DNA of 64,000 nucleotides from Chryseobacterium piperi (GCF_002285635.2 NZ_CP023049.2:744001-808000); one strand, 5' to 3'. Shown: positions 36,696-46,224, counted from the stretch's first letter. The notes: generated from the letters alone by a model not told the origin. Numbers and translations: made by a program.

Positions 36696-37504
36696 TGATT
36701 CAGTATTTAGATAATATCCAACACAAAGATTCAAAAAACTTCTTTCTTATTGCCGGTCCATGTATTATTGAAGGTGAAGATATGGCTTTGAGAATTGCTG
36801 AAAAAATTATAGAGATTACTAATAAATATAATATTCCCTATATTTTTAAAGGAAGCTTTAAAAAAGCGAACAGAAGTAGAGTAGATTCATTTACTACCAT
36901 TGGGGAAGAGAAATCTTTGGAAATCCTGAAAAAAGTTGGAGAAACCTTTAATATTCCGACTACAACAGATATTCATGAAAACGAACATGCAGCTTTAGCA
37001 GCTCAGTATGTGGATGTTTTACAAATCCCTGCATTTTTAGTGCGTCAGACTGATTTATTGGTTGCTGCTGCTGAAACAGGAAAATGTGTGACGCTTAAAA
37101 AAGGACAGTTTCTTTCTCCGGAATCGATGAAGTTTGCGGTTCAGAAAATTACAGATTCTAACAATCAAAAAGTAGCGATCATTGAAAGAGGAAATTCTTT
37201 CGGATATACAGACCTGATTGTAGACTACAGAGGTATACCGACAATGAGAACGTATGCTCCGGTAATTCTGGATGTTACGCATTCTTTACAACAACCTAAC
37301 CAAAACTCTGGTGTTACAGGAGGAAGACCAGAGTTAATTGAAACCATTGCTAAAGCAGGAATTGCTGTTGGAGCGGACGGACTCTTTATAGAAACACATC
37401 CTACACCAGAAACAGCATTGTCTGATGGAGCTAATATGTTAAGATTAGATTTATTAGAAGATTTGTTACAAAAATTAACGAGAGTTAGAGAAGCCATTCT
37501 ATAA
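36695..37504 (+). CDS. kdsA: Kdo-8-phosphate synthase (2-dehydro-3-deoxyphosphooctonate aldolase)
   Basis: 269-residue TIM-barrel enzyme condensing phosphoenolpyruvate with arabinose 5-phosphate to Kdo-8-phosphate, the committed step to Kdo for LPS. Landmarks: FLIAGPCIIEGEDMAL (18-33), IFKGSFKKANRSR (50-62), DVLQIPAFLVRQTDLL, LKKGQFLSPE and FIETHPTPETALSDGANM near the end. A Cys in GPCIIEG and the late His/Asp residues leave a metal-dependent type possible. kdsB is at 7884. Confidence 0.95.
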   Translation: MIQYLDNIQHKDSKNFFLIAGPCIIEGEDMALRIAEKIIEITNKYNIPYIFKGSFKKANRSRVDSFTTIGEEKSLEILKKVGETFNIPTTTDIHENEHAALAAQYVDVLQIPAFLVRQTDLLVAAAETGKCVTLKKGQFLSPESMKFAVQKITDSNNQKVAIIERGNSFGYTDLIVDYRGIPTMRTYAPVILDVTHSLQQPNQNSGVTGGRPELIETIAKAGIAVGADGLFIETHPTPETALSDGANMLRLDLLEDLLQKLTRVREAIL

Positions 37505-37506
37505 AT

Positions 37507-38022
37507 ATGAAAAAACTATTAATACTTTTTGCCTTTTCTTTTTGCTCCTTTATTTATTCTCAGAAAAGAGATTCCTTACAAATTGTTTTGCCTCCAAAGT
37601 ATAACCTACATTTGGCTGAAAAGCAGGAAAATGATAAAATGGTCATGATGGAATATATTCCGAAGGGTCAAAACTGGGATAATTATGATATCATTGTTAC
37701 AAAAATAACGATAAAAAATGCTGCAAAAGTTCCATTACAAAATTTTTTTGAGAGCCAAAAAAAGATTGTTGAAGGAAAAGCTGATAACCTAAGAGTTAAA
37801 GAATTGTCCAGGAATAAAGAAAATGAAAGAGAGTATATTCTTTTCACTATGAAAGCAGATTCTTATAAAGATTCCAAAACCACAGAATCTCAGGTGTATT
37901 ACATTGCAAAAGGTGAGCAAGATGTATTTATCTTTATTTCAGCTATAAAAGAAAAAAACTTACCTGATGAATTTGTCAAGGAATGGGCAAAAGTTTTTGA
38001 GCAAAGCCAAATTATCAAATAA
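37507..38022 (+). CDS. Secreted hypothetical protein
   Basis: 171-residue exported protein with signal peptide MKKLLILFAFSFCSFIYSQ. The mature part shows alternating strands and helices (YNLHLAEKQENDKMVMMEYIPKGQNWDNYDIIVTKITIKN), a layout seen in small periplasmic proteins of Flavobacteria. No family recognised and no catalytic residues stand out. It starts 2 bases after the kdsA stop and so belongs to that operon; a TonB-dependent receptor follows 40 bases later. Confidence 0.65.
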   Translation: MKKLLILFAFSFCSFIYSQKRDSLQIVLPPKYNLHLAEKQENDKMVMMEYIPKGQNWDNYDIIVTKITIKNAAKVPLQNFFESQKKIVEGKADNLRVKELSRNKENEREYILFTMKADSYKDSKTTESQVYYIAKGEQDVFIFISAIKEKNLPDEFVKEWAKVFEQSQIIK

Positions 38023-38062
38023 AATTTATAAATTCACTTCTTGAAATTTTAAAATATTTCTT

Positions 38063-40294
38063 TTGAAAAAACTAGTTTTACCGCTGAGCCTTATGGTTCC
38101 CATGTTAGTCTTCTCCCAAACTAAAAAAAGAGATACTACAAAAGTCACCGATATTGAGGAGGTCGTTTTCCAGAAAAAAATAAAAGGAAAAACAACCGAC
38201 CTTACAACGGTGAAAATCTCAGCAAAGGATGCTAAGAATGTAGCCAGTATTTCGGGAGGGATAGAAGGGATTCTTAAGACGTTACCTTCCGTAAATTCAA
38301 ATACAGAGCTTTCTTCGCAGTACATGGTTCGTGGTGGAAACTATGATGAAAACCTTATCTATATTAATGATATTGAAATATACAGACCTTTCCTGATCAG
38401 AAATTCTCAACAGGAGGGACTCAGTATGATTAATCCGGATATGGTTTCAACGGTTAATTTTTCTGCCGGAGGATTTGAACCCCGATATGGAGATAAAATG
38501 TCGTCTGCCTTAAATATCTATTACCGGGAACCTGAAAAGTTTGAACTTTCAGGAGAAGCTAGTTTGATTGGCGGAAGATTAACGACTGGTTTTGCATCAA
38601 AAAATAAAAAACTGACCGCTTTATTTTCAGGAAGATACAGGAATACCAATCTGGTACTGAATACCCTGAAAGAAGATACCAACTTTAATCCGACTTATTG
38701 GGATTTTCAGTCCTATATCAACTATCATATCAATCCAAAGCTTAGCTTATCATTTATAGGATATTATTCTAAAAATGATTATGAAATGATTCCTAAAGAA
38801 AGAAGTGTAGATTTCGGAAGTCTTCAAAGACCTCTTAATCTTACTGTCAATTACGCCGGAAAGGAAAATGATCAGTACAAAAATATGATGGGGACGCTTT
38901 CCATGAATTTTAAGCCTTCAGATCAATGGAAGTTTACTTTGGATGCTTTTGCGTATCAAAATAGGGAAAGAGAATATTATTCGATTGCTTCTGCTTATAT
39001 ATTGCAAACATTTGATCCTATTACAGGAGCGCCGATAACTACTTACGATACAGGAGGACAAATTGATCATGCAAGGAATGACCTTTTTGTAAGAACTTAT
39101 GGAACTCAGTTCAGAGCGCGTTTTTCACCTAATGTGAATACCGATATTGAAGTAGGGTTCAAATACGAGAAAGAAAACCTGAATGACCTTACCAATGAAT
39201 GGAAATTGGTAGATTCTGCGGGGTACAGTATGCCAAGGCCTATTGATGATCCGAGATTTGGAACTCCGGGAGACCTTAAGCTTATGTACAGAATTGCAGG
39301 AAATAATCAGATCGAACCTACCAGATTATCAGCCTATGCCCAGTATTCTCAAAAATTTTTCTGGGGAACTAATAAATTTTTTGTTAATGCAGGAGCAAGA
39401 GTAGCACACTGGAGCTTTAATAATGAAACTATTTTCTCACCAAGATTACAGTTTGCCATTAAGCCGGACTGGGATACGGATATGTTGTTTAAGCTTTCGG
39501 GAGGGGTGTATTATCAGGCACCTTTCTATAAAGAAATTAAAGATTTGGACGGAAACTTTAATAATACGATTAAATCACAACGTTCTCTACAAGCCATTTT
39601 AGCGAATGATTATGAATTCCAGATGTATGATAGACCCTTCAAACTGACAACAGAGGTATACTATAAGAAAATGAATGATCTGATTCCTTATTATATGGAT
39701 AATGTACGGATCCGATACTCAGGGAGAAATAATGCTTCCGGATATGCTTATGGAATTGATACCAGGTTATTCGGGGAATTTGTTCCCGGCGTAGATTCAT
39801 GGTTATCTGCAAGTTATGCCAGAGTCTATGAAAATATTGATGGAAGAGGAAATATTCCGAGACCTACCGATCAAAGATTGAGATTTGCAATGTTTTATCA
39901 GGATTATATGCCACAATTCCCATCGATGAGGGTGAATCTTACCTTGACCTATGCTATGGGACTACCAACAGGAGCGCCCATTATATTAAACCAGGATGGA
40001 GCTCCGGATGTAGGCGCTGCTTACCAATACCAAAGAACTTTACCTTCTTATAAAAGAGTCGATATCGGATTATCTAAAGTATTTATCGATTCTAAAGACA
40101 AAAAGAAAACCTATGGATTCTGGGGTAATTTCGAAGAACTTATTTTAGGGGTACAGGTTTTCAATGCATTTAATATCAGGAATACAGTAGCCAATCAATG
40201 GATTACAGATGCTAATACCAACTTTATGTATCCTGTACCGGTTCGTTTGACCGGACGATTCTTTAATGTGAAACTTGAGTTTAAGATTAAATAA
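38063..40294 (+). CDS. TonB-dependent outer-membrane receptor
   Basis: 743-residue outer-membrane receptor. The start codon is TTG at 38063 (MKKLVLPLSLMVPMLVFSQ), giving a proper signal peptide. Residues 40-150 are the plug (GIEGILKTLPSVNSNTELSSQYMVRGGNYDENLIYINDIEI), and the rest is a 22-strand-type barrel ending FFNVKLEFKIK. There is no N-terminal carboxypeptidase-regulatory extension as found in SusC. Substrate unknown; no SusD-like partner follows, so a metal complex, vitamin or siderophore is more likely than a glycan. It is followed by a bidirectional terminator. Confidence 0.88.
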   Translation: MKKLVLPLSLMVPMLVFSQTKKRDTTKVTDIEEVVFQKKIKGKTTDLTTVKISAKDAKNVASISGGIEGILKTLPSVNSNTELSSQYMVRGGNYDENLIYINDIEIYRPFLIRNSQQEGLSMINPDMVSTVNFSAGGFEPRYGDKMSSALNIYYREPEKFELSGEASLIGGRLTTGFASKNKKLTALFSGRYRNTNLVLNTLKEDTNFNPTYWDFQSYINYHINPKLSLSFIGYYSKNDYEMIPKERSVDFGSLQRPLNLTVNYAGKENDQYKNMMGTLSMNFKPSDQWKFTLDAFAYQNREREYYSIASAYILQTFDPITGAPITTYDTGGQIDHARNDLFVRTYGTQFRARFSPNVNTDIEVGFKYEKENLNDLTNEWKLVDSAGYSMPRPIDDPRFGTPGDLKLMYRIAGNNQIEPTRLSAYAQYSQKFFWGTNKFFVNAGARVAHWSFNNETIFSPRLQFAIKPDWDTDMLFKLSGGVYYQAPFYKEIKDLDGNFNNTIKSQRSLQAILANDYEFQMYDRPFKLTTEVYYKKMNDLIPYYMDNVRIRYSGRNNASGYAYGIDTRLFGEFVPGVDSWLSASYARVYENIDGRGNIPRPTDQRLRFAMFYQDYMPQFPSMRVNLTLTYAMGLPTGAPIILNQDGAPDVGAAYQYQRTLPSYKRVDIGLSKVFIDSKDKKKTYGFWGNFEELILGVQVFNAFNIRNTVANQWITDANTNFMYPVPVRLTGRFFNVKLEFKIK

Positions 40295-40360
40295 ATAATA
40301 AGGTCGCAGATATCAGCTAGGTATATTTAAAAATCTGCTCAATCGGCAAGAGATATAATA

Positions 40361-40394
40361 ATAAAACACTTCTGAATTTTCAGAAGTGTTTTAT
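40361..40394 (+). terminator. Terminator after the TonB-dependent receptor
   Basis: Perfect 14-bp stem ATAAAACACTTCTG (40361-40374) with its complement (40381-40394), 6-nt loop. Confidence 0.85.
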
Positions 40395-40518
40395 TTATGT
40401 GTTAAAATATTTTCTATATGCAGATTATTACTATATTTTTTTAATCTGTATTGACGTTATTTGCCGAATTTTATAACAAGATTACATAATTTTATAACAA
40501 CTGATAGGAAGATATTTT

Positions 40519-40526
40519 TACCTTTG
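40519..40526 (+). promoter_or_regulatory. -7 box of the HYC_CC_PP gene
   Basis: TACCTTTG fits TAnnTTTG and ends 9 bases before the ATG at 40536, giving a leader of only a few bases. It rules out the longer upstream frame. A -33 TTG was not clear. Confidence 0.5.
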
Positions 40527-40535
40527 CTTCAGCAT

Positions 40536-40913
40536 ATGAAAAAGATTCTTGCCATATTGTTTTCTGTTTTCTACTTTGGATTTTCTTCCGGAGCTGTTTT
40601 CAGTATTCATTATTGTATGGAAGAATTTGTTTCTGTGAGCCAGAAAAGTAGTGATATATGCGGTAAATGTGGTGTTAAAACCAAAAAAGACTGTTGTAAA
40701 ACAGAAATCAAAATTGTAAAAGTTGATGATTCTCAGAAATCAGACTTTTTAAAAGTTGATTTCCTAAAACAGATGGCAGCGTTTGAGAAACATGAATTTT
40801 TCTTTACAGATTCCTCTTTTTCAACGGTAAAGTTTACCTCTATTCAGATCAATGCACCGCCTGAAACAAGGTCTGTACCTATTTTTATTACCCATTGTAA
40901 TTTCAGAATTTAG
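40536..40913 (+). CDS. HYC_CC_PP family protein
   Basis: 125-residue exported small protein with the three signatures that name the family: IHYCMEEF (about 24-31), a Cys cluster CGKCGVKTKKDCCKTE (about 42-57) and NAPPETRS near the C-terminus. The Cys and His residues suggest metal binding, probably copper given the neighbours. These proteins are found next to TonB receptors and copper genes in Bacteroidetes; the role is unknown. Start chosen at ATG 40536 from the signal peptide (MKKILAILFSVFYF) and promoter position. Confidence 0.85.
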   Translation: MKKILAILFSVFYFGFSSGAVFSIHYCMEEFVSVSQKSSDICGKCGVKTKKDCCKTEIKIVKVDDSQKSDFLKVDFLKQMAAFEKHEFFFTDSSFSTVKFTSIQINAPPETRSVPIFITHCNFRI

Positions 40914-41031
40914 AATTAAGTTTTTGTTTGATGCTTTCATCAGTACAAACGATAAGCATGGTCGCATGATATCATGCGATTTCAAAACTACTATTGATTA
41001 AACAACTTATTTAATTCTAAAATTTAAAACA

Positions 41032-41505
41032 ATGAAAAAATATATCATCACCGCAGTATTCTCTTTATTTTCAATGATTTCTATATCAGCTCAATCTAAA
41101 TCGAATGCTCAGGTATCAAAGCTTTATCAAAATTATATTACGATCAAAGCAGCATTGGCATCTGATGATGCAGATAAGGCTTCCAAAGCGGCAACTGAAT
41201 TCATTAAAACTGCTTCAACAATCGACTATAAAGTCGTTTCAGAAGGTAATCTAACCATTCTTAAAAAAGATGCTACCGCTATTTCTGAAGCTAGAAATAT
41301 CAATAGTCAGAGAGAGAATTTCTTTAATCTTTCTGATAATATGATCGCTTTAACAAAGCAATTCAAACTTTCCGATAAACCTGTATTTGTACAATATTGC
41401 CCAATGGCTGACGGAAGCTGGCTAAGTAGCGAAAAACAAATCGTCAATCCTTATTACGGAAGTAAAATGCTTTCTTGCGGAAGTGTTAAATCAGAGATTA
41501 AATAA
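41032..41505 (+). CDS. DUF3347 copper-associated periplasmic protein
   Basis: 157-residue exported protein (signal to SISAQ). A helical region with the 'YQNYITIKAALASDDADKASKAATEF' DUF3347 pattern is followed by VFVQYCPMADGSWLSSEKQIVNPYYGSKMLSCGSVKSEI, in which Cys, Met, Pro, Tyr and a second Cys form a likely copper site as in the C-terminal part of CusB/CzcB-associated domains. It sits between the HYC_CC_PP gene and a multicopper oxidase, so a copper-carrier role in the periplasm is inferred. Confidence 0.83.
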   Translation: MKKYIITAVFSLFSMISISAQSKSNAQVSKLYQNYITIKAALASDDADKASKAATEFIKTASTIDYKVVSEGNLTILKKDATAISEARNINSQRENFFNLSDNMIALTKQFKLSDKPVFVQYCPMADGSWLSSEKQIVNPYYGSKMLSCGSVKSEIK

Positions 41506-41510
41506 TATGA

Positions 41511-41566
41511 TCCGGGGATGGGAAATTTAAAAGCGGGAGGAAATGAAGTGGGAGGCTGGATGTTAT
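41511..41566. repeat. Purine-rich word repeat
   Basis: Reiterated gggag, ggaaa and gctgga words (aaaagcgggaggaaatgaag) resemble the purine-rich arm at 3261-3310 next to IVP element 1. Only one arm is clear here. Confidence 0.35.
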
Positions 41567-41678
41567 CATTGAACGGGTATTTCTGATAGCTGTTGCTTAA
41601 CCTACCGGTATTATTAAATAGAATTTCCATATTCCTGATTCAGATTAAGTAATCAATGTATTTATCTTTAAAATAATA

Positions 41679-41733
41679 AGTTGTATAGCTTTTGTTAAAA
41701 TTTACTTTAATTGAATAACAAAGCTGTACAGCT
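41679..41733 (+). promoter_or_regulatory. Paired dyads upstream of the multicopper oxidase
   Basis: 41722-41733 is a perfect palindrome AGCTGTACAGCT. 41679-41690 (AGTTGTATAGCT) is a two-mismatch version. Both are part of a larger inverted repeat (about 19 bp arms, 41680-41699 against 41716-41734). They could be operator sites for a copper-responsive regulator or an RNA stem at the start of the leader. Confidence 0.4.
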
Positions 41734-41753
41734 TAAAATGAACTCGAAATATT

Positions 41754-44459
41754 ATGAGAAAACTAATAATATTTCTGCTGTTTTTGTTCTCTGTTTTCAC
41801 TTTCGCACAAGCAACAAAGTCTTATTATACCTGCCCGATGCATCAGGAAGTAGTTTCCCAAAAACCTGGAGACTGTCCGAAATGTGGGATGACCTTGGTA
41901 AAAAAGGCTGTTACAGCTCAATCTAAAATTGTTGAAAAACAAGACGCAAAAACTCAGAATAATAAAATAAAAGAAATCAGGGAAAAGAGCAATCTTGAAT
42001 CAAAAACTAATAACAAGAAAACCTCAATTTCTAAAGCAGACACAAGTTTGCAAACACAGTATACTTGTTCCATGCATCCTGAGGTTATTACTGATCAGCC
42101 GGGAAAATGCCCTAAATGTGGGATGGAACTGGTACCAAAGGAAGATAGTAAGAAGGTAGATGTTCAGGATCAACATAAAGAGACTTCAGTACTGAAAAGG
42201 AATTCTGAAAACGGTAAGGTTACCTTTGGAGGAAAAACGGTCCGTTACGATTTGTACGTGAAAGATACGATTGTCAATTTTACAGGGAGAAACCGTAGAG
42301 CTATTGCAGTAAACGGAAAATTACAGGCTCCTACCTTATATTTTACAGAAGGAGATACTGCAGAAATTTATCTTCATAATATGTTGAAGGAAAATACCGG
42401 TTTTCACTGGCATGGAGTTATCCTGCCTAATGAACAAGACGGAGTTCCATATCTTACCACCAAACCCGTACTGCCTGGTGAAACCCATCTATATAAATTT
42501 AGAGTTTCCCAGAATGGAACCTACTGGTACCACTCGCATCAAGGACATCAGGAACAGATTGGGATGAATGGAATTTTGGTTTTCAAAAAAAGAGAGGGTG
42601 AACCTACAGCAGAATATACTAAAGAAATCCCTGTGCTTTTAGGAGACTGGAGTGATGAGGATCCTATGCAAATTGCAAGAAGACTTCATATGGCCAATAC
42701 AGACTGGTATTCCATTAAGAAAAATGCGGTTCAAAGTTATTGGGAAGCGATTAAGTCTGGAAATTTAGGAACAAAAGCTTTGAATGAATGGAAAAGAATG
42801 AAAGCGATGGATGTAAGTGACGTATATTATGATAAATTCCTTATCAACGGTTTACCGAGTTCTGAATATGCTCATTTGAAAGCTGGAGATAAGGTACGGT
42901 TGCGGGTGGCCAATGGAGGGTCATCGACTTATTTTTGGTTGAACTATGGTGGTGGAAAAATAAAAGTGGTGGGTAATGACGGAAACGATGTGGTTCCTAC
43001 AGAAGTGGACCGATTGATTGTTGGTGTCTCGGAAACCTATGATATTGAAGTTACCATTCCTGAAAACAAAAGCTTTGAGTTCCGGGCAACTTCTGAAGAT
43101 AGAATTGGTCATGCTTCATTATGGTTGGGATCTGGAGAAAAAATACAAGCCCCGGATCTGCCAAGATTGAAACTTTTTGAAGGGATGAAAATGATGAATG
43201 GAATGATGGAGATGAGTGGTAATATGAAACCGATGAATATGACGATGGGCAATCAGATGATGGATATGAATGAAGTGATGTACCCTGAGCTTCCAGAAAG
43301 CCAACGGAAGATGACTATGAAGCATATGAATGAAATGATGGGTGTCATGACCAAAGAAAAGAAAAATGATGAACATTCTGAGCCTTCAGGAATGGATATG
43401 AAGGAAGAAAAGACCATTAAAAGGTTATCCTATAATATTTTAAAAGCCCCGGAAAAAACGATTCTATCTACCGAAAATATAAGGGAACTGAAGTTTACGC
43501 TCGAAGGAAATATGAACCACTATTTATGGACGCTCGACAACAAAACGGTTACTGAGACAGATAAAATTCTGGTAAAGAAAGGGGAGATCCTTAGAATAAC
43601 GATGTATAATAACTCGATGATGCGTCATCCCATGCACCTACACGGACATGATTTTAGACTGATCAATTCCAAAGGAGAATACTCACCCTTAAAAAATGTG
43701 GTGGATATTATGCCGATGGAAACGAATACAATAGAATTTGTGGCCAACCAGGATGGTGATTGGTTTTTCCACTGTCATATTTTGTACCATATGATGGCCG
43801 GAATGGGAAGGATATTCAGCTATGAAAATTCGAAACCTAATCCACAACTTCCCAATAGAAAGTTAGCGTGGAAGAATTTCCTGAAAGATAACAGAATGGT
43901 AAGCTCCATGGCTATGTTGGATATTGCGAGTAATAAAATACATGCAGAGACAATGACAATGTTCGGTCCAAGATGGGCAAATCTTAATGAGTTTCATTCC
44001 AACTGGGATTTTAACCATTTTGATGGTAATTTTAAAGTCGGAAGATTTTTAGGAAAATTCCAATGGGCACTTCCTTATGCAGGATTCAGGATTCAGAAAA
44101 ATCATGAGATTATGGAAAGACAGATGGCAGAAGGAATGGGAATGGATTTTCAGGGTAAGAAAACCTGGTTTGGGCAAAATAAAGCAGCTAAAAATAAAGC
44201 ATCATTTATCGTCGGTATGCAATACCTTTTACCTATGCTGATCACAGCAGATGCAAGTGTGGATCAGAATGGTAAAGTATTATTAGAATTAAAAAGAGAA
44301 GATATCCCTATTTCCAGAAGAATCAGAGGAAACTTCAGTATTAATTCTGATGGAGAGTTTACGACCGGATTACGATATATTGTCCAGAAATGGTTTTCTA
44401 TTTCCGGAAATTACGATAACGAAATGGGATGGGGAGCTGGTATTACCTTGACCTACTAA
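41754..44459 (+). CDS. Multicopper oxidase with two metal-binding N-domains and a CopB-like C-terminus
   Basis: 901-residue exported protein (signal to FAQA, residue 20). Two heavy-metal-binding modules, YYTCPMH...CPKCGM (24-46) and QYTCSMHPE...CPKCGM (102-124), precede a three-domain copper oxidase: HWHG (218-221), WYHSH (about 260), HPMHLHGH (near 625) and HCHILYHMMAGMG (near 672) are the copper ligands. A Met-rich insertion (about 475-560) resembles CopA. From about 700 on, the sequence (PYAGFRIQKN, SFIVGMQYLLPMLI, GELTT-type strands, ending WGAGITLTY) resembles the outer-membrane CopB barrel, so CopA and CopB functions seem fused. It probably oxidises Cu(I) and protects the envelope. Confidence 0.85.
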   Translation: MRKLIIFLLFLFSVFTFAQATKSYYTCPMHQEVVSQKPGDCPKCGMTLVKKAVTAQSKIVEKQDAKTQNNKIKEIREKSNLESKTNNKKTSISKADTSLQTQYTCSMHPEVITDQPGKCPKCGMELVPKEDSKKVDVQDQHKETSVLKRNSENGKVTFGGKTVRYDLYVKDTIVNFTGRNRRAIAVNGKLQAPTLYFTEGDTAEIYLHNMLKENTGFHWHGVILPNEQDGVPYLTTKPVLPGETHLYKFRVSQNGTYWYHSHQGHQEQIGMNGILVFKKREGEPTAEYTKEIPVLLGDWSDEDPMQIARRLHMANTDWYSIKKNAVQSYWEAIKSGNLGTKALNEWKRMKAMDVSDVYYDKFLINGLPSSEYAHLKAGDKVRLRVANGGSSTYFWLNYGGGKIKVVGNDGNDVVPTEVDRLIVGVSETYDIEVTIPENKSFEFRATSEDRIGHASLWLGSGEKIQAPDLPRLKLFEGMKMMNGMMEMSGNMKPMNMTMGNQMMDMNEVMYPELPESQRKMTMKHMNEMMGVMTKEKKNDEHSEPSGMDMKEEKTIKRLSYNILKAPEKTILSTENIRELKFTLEGNMNHYLWTLDNKTVTETDKILVKKGEILRITMYNNSMMRHPMHLHGHDFRLINSKGEYSPLKNVVDIMPMETNTIEFVANQDGDWFFHCHILYHMMAGMGRIFSYENSKPNPQLPNRKLAWKNFLKDNRMVSSMAMLDIASNKIHAETMTMFGPRWANLNEFHSNWDFNHFDGNFKVGRFLGKFQWALPYAGFRIQKNHEIMERQMAEGMGMDFQGKKTWFGQNKAAKNKASFIVGMQYLLPMLITADASVDQNGKVLLELKREDIPISRRIRGNFSINSDGEFTTGLRYIVQKWFSISGNYDNEMGWGAGITLTY

Positions 44460-44463
44460 ATAA

Positions 44464-44494
44464 AAAGGACTGTCGCATAAGGCAGTCTTTTTTT
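44464..44494 (+). terminator. Terminator after the multicopper oxidase
   Basis: GACTG (44468-44472) pairs with CAGTC (44483-44487), 10-nt loop, with flanking A-run and T-run lengthening the stem around a one-base bulge. Confidence 0.7.
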
Positions 44495-44514
44495 ATTATA
44501 TACTTAAAGGTTTT

Positions 44515-44560
44515 TATGCAACCATAGATGGCACAAATGTTTACAGATGGTTGTATATAT
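44515..44560. repeat. Degenerate repeat (accatagatggcacaaatg)
   Basis: Reiterated words agatgg and gcacaaatg/ttacagatgg in a non-coding gap. This resembles the 'cacagatggcacagat' type intergenic repeats I associate with Flavobacteriia; only a short copy is present. Confidence 0.35.
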
Positions 44561-44578
44561 TTTCAGATGGAATTTAGT

Positions 44579-45697
44579 TTACCTTTCCAATTGTATTAAT
44601 CTTTCGATCATTTTTTGACTGGTACTTTCCGGCATAAGGCGCATTAAAAAATTTCGTAAACCGGTTCCATGATCCCATAGTGACATTTTCCCTATTTGCC
44701 GACTTGCACTAACGATATAATCCACTTTTTTTCTCCTTATTTTTTGAAAGTCTTCAAAAACAGCATTAAAATCTTTAGTTTTCTCCAATAGCTTTCCAAT
44801 AATGTATGCGTCTTCTATTGCCTGACATGCTCCCTGTCCCATATTAGGGGTTGTTGCATGCGCTGAATCTCCAATCAGGCATAAGTTGTCGGAATACCAT
44901 TTGGGGATGGGAGAAAGGTCTGTAATATCGTTTATAATAACATCATTTATATTAGTTGTGTAAATAATGTCTTTCACTATAGGGCTGAAATCATTAAAGA
45001 GAGATAGTAAATCAATATCCGGATAAAAATCTTTATCCTTAATTACAGCATACCAATATACTTTTGTTGGCGATATTCTGACAAAACCAAATCGCTTGGC
45101 TTTCCCCCATATCTCTAAGGCTTCGTGGTGATACTTTTCAGGGAGATTGTAATTTACTAATCCACGCCAACATTTTTGTCCCGAGTTTCTGATCTTTCCG
45201 GTTTTAAAAATCTGATTTCTGATTTTAGATTTGATGCCATCTGCTCCGAAAACGATTTCACTTTCTACAGCTGTTCCATTTTCAAAATGTAGAGTATAGT
45301 GATCCTTTTTTTCAATTTTTTCTAAAGTATGATTGAGACGAATGCTTTCAAATCCAACGTTTTCAGCAAGAACTCTTTGTAATTCTGCTCTGTGAATTGC
45401 TACATTACTCACATTGAACTTCTTTTCGTATTCGGTACTGTTTGTGGTTGAAATAGATCTTAAAGATGCATCCGTTATTGAAATTCCATGAATTGTATTT
45501 CCTGCGCTTTCAATTTTTTCTTTTAGGTGGAGCTGGTCGAATACCTGCATGGCATTCATGGCCATCATAATTCCGGCTCCTACAGGTCGTATTTCCGGGG
45601 CAGATTCATAAATTTTAAAATCCAGATTATGCTGCTTAAGAATATTCCCAAGGGTAAGACCACCAATGCCGGCTCCAATGATCGAAATTGAATTCAT
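44579..45697 (-). CDS. FAD-dependent monooxygenase
   Basis: 372-residue class A flavoprotein hydroxylase. The N-terminal GAGIGGLTLG (8-17) binds ADP of FAD, RAELQRVLAE carries the second FAD contact, FGADGIKSKIR the DG motif, and LIGDSAHATTPNMGQGACQAIEDA (about 274-297) the third. Relatives hydroxylate aromatic acids, or inactivate tetracyclines (TetX), with NADPH and oxygen. The substrate cannot be decided. It is the last of three minus-strand genes spaced 2 and 18 bases apart. Confidence 0.87.
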   Translation of the reverse strand: MNSISIIGAGIGGLTLGNILKQHNLDFKIYESAPEIRPVGAGIMMAMNAMQVFDQLHLKEKIESAGNTIHGISITDASLRSISTTNSTEYEKKFNVSNVAIHRAELQRVLAENVGFESIRLNHTLEKIEKKDHYTLHFENGTAVESEIVFGADGIKSKIRNQIFKTGKIRNSGQKCWRGLVNYNLPEKYHHEALEIWGKAKRFGFVRISPTKVYWYAVIKDKDFYPDIDLLSLFNDFSPIVKDIIYTTNINDVIINDITDLSPIPKWYSDNLCLIGDSAHATTPNMGQGACQAIEDAYIIGKLLEKTKDFNAVFEDFQKIRRKKVDYIVSASRQIGKMSLWDHGTGLRNFLMRLMPESTSQKMIERLIQLER

Positions 45698-45715
45698 CTG
45701 GCTTTATTATTTATC

Positions 45716-46222
45716 CTATAAAGTTAGGATATAATTTTCAGAAACTTTTTTAAATCCATATTTTTCAAAGAAGTGGTGAGCCCCTTTATTATCAATTCCA
45801 CTTTCCAACAGAATAAAATTAATATTCCAGTTTTTTGATTCCAGGATGGCTTTTTCAAGAAGAGCACTTCCGATAGACTGCCCACGGACAGAGTTATCTA
45901 ACAACATATCTTCCAATACAGCATACTTTTTAAACCCACTATTGATAACATTGAAAAGAAGCATTCCGATGATATTTCCTTCATTATTTTCTGCAATTAG
46001 AATCTCTAATTTCGATGAAGAAGAGCCTTCAGAATTAAAATCAGAGGTAAGCTGTTCCGTTAATATAGATTCCAGGTTAGGACTCCATTCATGTGAGTTT
46101 TCAGCACGGCCGGAGATGATTTCTCCATGAGAAATATAAGATTCTGTTTTATGGGTGATGAAGAAATTGACTAATTCCTTCACACGGCTTTTATCATTGA
46201 GCCATTGAGTGGTATATTGCAT
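45716..46222 (-). CDS. GNAT family N-acetyltransferase
   Basis: 168-residue acetyltransferase with the acetyl-CoA loop VRGQSIGSALLEKAIL (about 114-129) and the C-terminal GAHHFFEKYGFKKVSENY. Such enzymes acetylate amines of small molecules or proteins; the substrate is unknown. It starts 2 bases after the stop of the lipoprotein gene and is followed by the monooxygenase, so the three are co-transcribed. No resistance-type subfamily could be assigned. Confidence 0.87.
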   Translation of the reverse strand: MQYTTQWLNDKSRVKELVNFFITHKTESYISHGEIISGRAENSHEWSPNLESILTEQLTSDFNSEGSSSSKLEILIAENNEGNIIGMLLFNVINSGFKKYAVLEDMLLDNSVRGQSIGSALLEKAILESKNWNINFILLESGIDNKGAHHFFEKYGFKKVSENYILTL

Positions 46223-46224
46223 TA

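Noticed and set aside
41711..41926. 71-codon frame over the multicopper oxidase start
   Set aside because: Out of frame with the strongly supported oxidase signal peptide and metal-binding module.
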